A DNA stretch of 60,478 nt from DASQUP01 sp035641235 (lineage in GTDB: Bacteria; Actinomycetota; CADDZG01; WHSQ01), in assembly GCA_035641235.1 (NCBI GenBank), contig DASQUP010000223.1:1-60478 (forward strand). The letters run 5' to 3'. The notes under the pieces were generated by a model, which saw only the letters and a program-made list of their open reading frames with translations, had not been told where the DNA came from and searched no databases. Below, one piece after another: positions 56,835-60,478 of this stretch (its first letter is position 1; each line of letters begins with the position of its first letter). A program made the position numbers and the translations under genes.

Positions 56835-57947
56835 TCAGCGGTTCTTGCGCGCGAATTTTGTTCGAGCCCGATAGTCGAGGTGGATCTTCCTCCATTTCTT
56901 CTGTTCCTCCGAGCGCGCGCGGGCGTCTCTTCGGACCTCGAGGCTCCTCAACTCGCGCATGAGCTTCAGATAGCTGTTGAACCTGGCCGTACTCAGCTCC
57001 CCGGTTGCGATCGCTTCCTTGATCGCGCACCCGGGCTCGGACTCGTGCCCACAATCGGAGAACCGGCATTGACTTGCCAGGGCTTCCACGTCCTCGAACG
57101 TTGCCGGCAACCCCTCGTCGGCACTCCACAACTTCAGCTGCCTGATACCGGGAGTGTCGATGATCAGGGCGCCCCCCGGAAGGAGGAACAGTTCCCGGTG
57201 AGTAGTTACGTGCCGCCCTTTACCATCCCGCCGGACCGCACCCGTTCGTTGAGCATCGCTACCGAGAAGATGGTTGATCAGCGACGATTTCCCCACACCC
57301 GAGGACCCAAGCACCACCGCGGTCTGGCCCTTCGAGAGGTGTTCGCGCACACCGTCAATCCCGGCGCCGGTCAAGTTGCTGATCACCTCGATGGGGACAC
57401 CCGGGGCAATGTCGGAGACGGCGCTCCGCTTGTCGTCCACGTCGTCGCACAGGTCTGCCTTGGTTAGCACGATGACGGGGGCGGCGCCTCCCGCGTACGC
57501 CACCGCGAGGTAGCGCTCCATCCGCCGAAGGTTGAAATCGCGGTCCAGCCCGCCGACGACGAGAGCCAGATCGATATTCGCAGCGAGGACCTGCTCCTCC
57601 GTACTGCCGTCTGCCACATTGCGGGAGAAGATGCCCCTTCGGGGCATAACGGTGCGGATCACGCTCGTTCCCGCCGCGTCGGCTGTTATTCCGACCCAAT
57701 CCCCCACCGCCGGAAGAACACCTCCAGCGCTCGCGGCGTGATGAAGCTTCCCAGAGGACCGCGCGCTCAGTTCTCCGGTGGGTCCCACGACCACATAGCT
57801 TCCGCGGTGCTGGGCGATTACGCGCGCAGGCAGTAGACCTTCGTCATGATGGGGCTTGAAGTTGTCCTCTAGTGATTGATTCCACCCGAGCGCGACGAGG
57901 TTTCCGTCACGGGTCGCCGCCCGGTCTTGATGCCGATCTAAATGCAA
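56835..57947 (-). CDS. rsgA: Ribosome small subunit-dependent GTPase RsgA
   Basis: 370 residues with the circularly permuted GTPase order: OB-fold (about residues 40-95), G4 VLTKADL, then G1 GSSGVGKSSLINHLLG and G3 IDTPGIRQLKLW, and a C-terminal zinc knuckle CRFSDCGHESEPGC. It assists late 30S maturation. The start is probably TTG at 57947, with AGGAG 6 nt upstream. A 33-codon open frame with a strong ribosome binding site overlaps this start. Confidence 0.92.
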   Translation of the reverse strand: MHLDRHQDRAATRDGNLVALGWNQSLEDNFKPHHDEGLLPARVIAQHRGSYVVVGPTGELSARSSGKLHHAASAGGVLPAVGDWVGITADAAGTSVIRTVMPRRGIFSRNVADGSTEEQVLAANIDLALVVGGLDRDFNLRRMERYLAVAYAGGAAPVIVLTKADLCDDVDDKRSAVSDIAPGVPIEVISNLTGAGIDGVREHLSKGQTAVVLGSSGVGKSSLINHLLGSDAQRTGAVRRDGKGRHVTTHRELFLLPGGALIIDTPGIRQLKLWSADEGLPATFEDVEALASQCRFSDCGHESEPGCAIKEAIATGELSTARFNSYLKLMRELRSLEVRRDARARSEEQKKWRKIHLDYRARTKFARKNR

Positions 57948-58008
57948 TTTGATCTCCTGATTTAAGGTGGTTTGTCGGCGAAACTGCTGTGCATCTCCTG
58001 GATTCCAT
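57907..58008 (-). CDS. Possible 33-codon upstream ORF overlapping rsgA
   Basis: AGGAGG lies 8 nt before an ATG at 58008, and the frame runs 33 codons (MESRRCTAVSPTNHLKSGDQ ...) to a stop inside rsgA, overlapping its start by 41 bp in another frame. The peptide has no recognised similarity. It could affect translation of the TTG-initiated rsgA, or be chance. Confidence 0.3.
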   Translation of the reverse strand: MESRRCTAVSPTNHLKSGDQIAFRSASRPGGDP

Positions 58009-58125
58009 AGACCCCACCTCCTGGGTATCGGGGCGCCATCCGGGCGCCGACCATTGCCGGACCTTGCTCTCTTTTAACATCATGGCCGGGCGCAAGTCAG
58101 TCGGTCACCTGACAGGCGCTTGGGG

Positions 58126-60426
58126 TCAATCCCCTCGGTAGCGGAATCCCTCCGTATGTCCGATTCCGTATCCGAGCGAGAGCTTGAATCCGGGCCGACG
58201 TGGGAGCTTCATCAACACGGTGAGCGCATGCGCCTCGACGCCGCGAAGACCGTAGTGACGAGCGCCTTCGATCGCTTCCGTGGCGACCTCGATCGCAGGG
58301 TCCGTCTGGCCCGTCTCGGCCAGGGCATCGGCCAGCGGAGCCAGCAGCTCGATACGTTTCGTTTCCTCACCCACCAACAACGCCGCGGCGCGCCCGAGAA
58401 GTGTTGCAGCGGCAGGCATGTCGCCGCCGATGTGAGCCTTGCGGCCGGCGGCACCGAGTTGCTCCCCGGCGCGCCGGGCGAGCTGCTCTGTCATTTGGTC
58501 GCGCAGGCCGAGTTCCGCCCGAAAGTTGTGGGCGCGCTCAAAGTGGTATCCCACGATCTCCTGATACCAGCGAGACCATCCCCGCGCGGCTCTCTCCAGG
58601 TGGCGGGCAAGCGATTCGTGCAAGCGAGCACGCTTCTCCTTGGAGATGCCCTCGTATGCGACATCTCGAACGAGCGTGTGACGAAAGGTGAATGCACGAT
58701 CATCGGAGAACCTCGACTTCGCTTCCCCAATGAACTCCCTATCGATGAGCGAATAGAGATGCTTCTCGAGATCATCGGCATCGGCGTCCTCGCACAAGGC
58801 GCGAAGTTCCTTGAGGTAGAAGAACTCTCCGATTACCGACGCCGCTTCTATGGCCGGGCGTTCCTCTGGCGATAGACGATCGAGCCTTGCGGCCAGCAGG
58901 GCATGGATCGTTGGCGGCAGATTGAGGGCGGCGGGATGGATATCTAGTACGTAGCGGCCGTCCCCACCGACGAGTAGCCCCTCGTCGATGAGCATCGCGA
59001 GGAGTTCGGCCAAAAAAAGCGGATTGCCCTCGGCAGATTCCACGATGCGATCCTGGGCCTCGCTCGAAGGAGTGTTCTTGCCCAGTGCGTATTCGACAAT
59101 GCGGCGGCATTCCTCGTCGCTCAAGGGCGCCAGGATGACGGACGAGCTGTTGGTCTCGTCCTCGAGCCACCCGGGGTGCTGATCGAGGAGTTCGTTGCGG
59201 GCGACACACAGGATCAGCACCGGAGATTCGGTGAGTTCGTCCACCATCGTCTTCAGCAACTCGAGTAGCGTTGGCTCCGCCCAATGGATGTCGTCGAGGC
59301 ACAGGACGACGGGACGCTTCAGCGCAAGGGCGCCGAAAAAATCGTGAACGGCCCAAAAGACATCGCGGGCAGGTGTCCGCAATTCCCTTAGCCCGATCAG
59401 CTGCATGAGCGTGCCGGCAGTCTTCTGCGCCGGCTCGCCGCCGCCGAGAAGCCCGGCTAACTTCCGCTGAGCAATATGCGCAGCATCGTCCCCGGTGATT
59501 GCGGCTGCCTGGCGCACGATCTGCAAGAGCGGCCAGAAGGTGCTCCCCTCTCCGTACGAAAGGCACCGGCCCTCGAGAACAATCGCGTCGTCCTCGACGC
59601 CCCGCATGAACTCTTCCGCCAGGCGCGACTTGCCGACGCCGACGGCGCCCAGCACGTTGAACATCCGGCACCGCTCTTTGTTGACGACACGGTCGAACGA
59701 TTCATACAGAAGTCCGAGCTCGTGCTCGCGGCCGACTAATGGCGCTTCGACCCGGCGCGAGGGCCGTGGTTGTTCGGGAAGAACGTCGTTCAACCGGAAG
59801 GCCCGGATACGACCATCGATTCCCTTCAAGCTGAGGGGTCGCCTGGGTTCAGCGGCAACCGAGTCCCGGACCAAGCGGAATGTGTCCGGTCCCAGAAGGA
59901 TCTCGTTTGGGCCGGCGCGATCTTGGAGGCGAGCCGCGATATTGACGGCATCACCCGTTACCAGTGTTTGCCCCAACATCGGATTTCCGGCGACTACAAG
60001 CCCCGTGTTGACCGCAGTGCGGACCTCGATACGCACATTCCAACGGGCCTGCAGCTCGTCGTTCAGTCTCTCCAGTGAGCCGCGCATCTCCGCCGCGGCG
60101 CGCACCGCCCGCAGCGCGTCGTCCTCGTGAAGCTCCGGCACACCGAAGACTGCCATTACGGCGTCGCCGATGAACTTCTCGACGGTCCCGCCGTGTCTCT
60201 CCAGGCAGGTCCGAACCTGAGAGAAGTACCGGGTCATGATTTGACGGAACGACTCGGGCTCCAGTCGGGCCGACAAGCTCGTCGAATCAACCACGTCGGA
60301 GAAGACAATCGTGACCATTCGCCGGACGTCGGTTAGGACCTCTCCCTCCGAGAGACGCGCTCCGCATGACTGGCAGAAGCGGGCGCGCTCGGAGTTCTTT
60401 TCACCGCAGTGTGGACAGTTCTTCAC
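58126..60426 (-). CDS. Class III adenylate/guanylate cyclase fused to an AAA ATPase module
   Basis: 766 residues. A zinc ribbon (C4-x2-C7 ... C18-x2-C21) opens the protein. The class III cyclase domain (residues 35-215) keeps its catalytic pattern: first metal aspartate D44 in IVFSDVVDSTS, KFIGDAVMAVFG with the purine-specifying lysine and second aspartate, and GDAVNIAARLQD with the transition-state N and R. A predicted ATPase follows (Walker A GAVGVGKSRLAEEF, Walker B VVLCLDDIHWAE), like regulatory STAND proteins. The TPR-like C-terminal region is only about 120 residues, shorter than is common for this architecture. Nothing adjacent indicates the signal. Confidence 0.88.
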   Translation of the reverse strand: MKNCPHCGEKNSERARFCQSCGARLSEGEVLTDVRRMVTIVFSDVVDSTSLSARLEPESFRQIMTRYFSQVRTCLERHGGTVEKFIGDAVMAVFGVPELHEDDALRAVRAAAEMRGSLERLNDELQARWNVRIEVRTAVNTGLVVAGNPMLGQTLVTGDAVNIAARLQDRAGPNEILLGPDTFRLVRDSVAAEPRRPLSLKGIDGRIRAFRLNDVLPEQPRPSRRVEAPLVGREHELGLLYESFDRVVNKERCRMFNVLGAVGVGKSRLAEEFMRGVEDDAIVLEGRCLSYGEGSTFWPLLQIVRQAAAITGDDAAHIAQRKLAGLLGGGEPAQKTAGTLMQLIGLRELRTPARDVFWAVHDFFGALALKRPVVLCLDDIHWAEPTLLELLKTMVDELTESPVLILCVARNELLDQHPGWLEDETNSSSVILAPLSDEECRRIVEYALGKNTPSSEAQDRIVESAEGNPLFLAELLAMLIDEGLLVGGDGRYVLDIHPAALNLPPTIHALLAARLDRLSPEERPAIEAASVIGEFFYLKELRALCEDADADDLEKHLYSLIDREFIGEAKSRFSDDRAFTFRHTLVRDVAYEGISKEKRARLHESLARHLERAARGWSRWYQEIVGYHFERAHNFRAELGLRDQMTEQLARRAGEQLGAAGRKAHIGGDMPAAATLLGRAAALLVGEETKRIELLAPLADALAETGQTDPAIEVATEAIEGARHYGLRGVEAHALTVLMKLPRRPGFKLSLGYGIGHTEGFRYRGD

Positions 60427-60478
60427 TGGTTGCCCTTCGATCTCCTCAGATGCGCGCCGTAAGTCTAGGAGCTAGTGC

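Overview
This is a gene-dense, GC-rich stretch of chromosome from a member of the Actinomycetota, probably an uncultivated or deep-branching lineage. Its marker families are typical of that phylum: CarD, DUF3263, a LytR_C protein, glucosyl-3-phosphoglycerate synthase, DUF2342, DUF4395, DUF4235, and the neighbourhood lysS-coaX-panC-DUF2520 ... folK-folB-folP-folE-ftsH-hpt-tilS-DUF2342, whose order resembles the mycobacterial one. Assignment below phylum is not possible from the sequence alone. No prophage, transposase, CRISPR array or rRNA is visible; most of the window is core housekeeping sequence.

Layout. 1-3.1 kb: start of nusG, secE, tRNA-Trp, a response regulator / ECF sigma / zinc-finger anti-sigma operon, then a DUF4395 membrane protein with an in-frame TGA and a thioredoxin-like partner. 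3.1-17.7 kb: a MoaD-like carrier overlapping threonine synthase, a secreted SGNH-like protein, a DinB-like protein, gpgS, a Fur-family regulator, a cbiMNQO metal-uptake operon with a palindromic operator, an AI-2E family permease, glycerate kinase, otsA/otsB, a LytR_C protein, DUF3263 and glutamate dehydrogenase. 17.8-25 kb: tRNA-Thr, then the sigma / rlmB / cysS / ispF / degenerate IspD paralogue / carD / radA / ispD block. 25-30.6 kb: VOC protein and divergent TetR regulator, clpC, and an orphan branched-chain-type substrate-binding lipoprotein. 30.6-45.6 kb: lysine-tRNA, pantothenate/CoA and folate genes with ftsH, hpt, tilS and DUF2342, interrupted by a large secreted M4 metallopeptidase. 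45.7-60.4 kb: an SLC41/MgtE-like transporter with a PhoU/TrkA-C regulator, two sodium:solute symporters flanking a LytS/LytTR two-component system, an AAC(3)-like protein, rsgA and a class III cyclase/ATPase.

The most interesting signal is at 2635-2637. A TGA falls where DUF4395 proteins carry the first cysteine of a C-terminal CxGC motif. Family-like sequence continues in frame for 17 codons after it, and an 8-bp hairpin with a GGUC loop region starts 16 nt downstream, the geometry of a bacterial SECIS. The gene just downstream encodes a membrane-anchored CxxC thioredoxin-like protein. I read the pair as a candidate selenoprotein redox module. No sel genes lie in the window, so the idea rests on sequence pattern only.

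The window also has a non-coding layer: two related two-tier hairpins used as terminators, a family of ATGGCAA...TTGCCAT palindromes whose tandem copies keep their pairing, a GAGGACGGCGGCG dispersed repeat at two loci, a shared TGCTACCCT promoter element upstream of secE, carD and ftsH, and a Nur-like operator upstream of cbiM.
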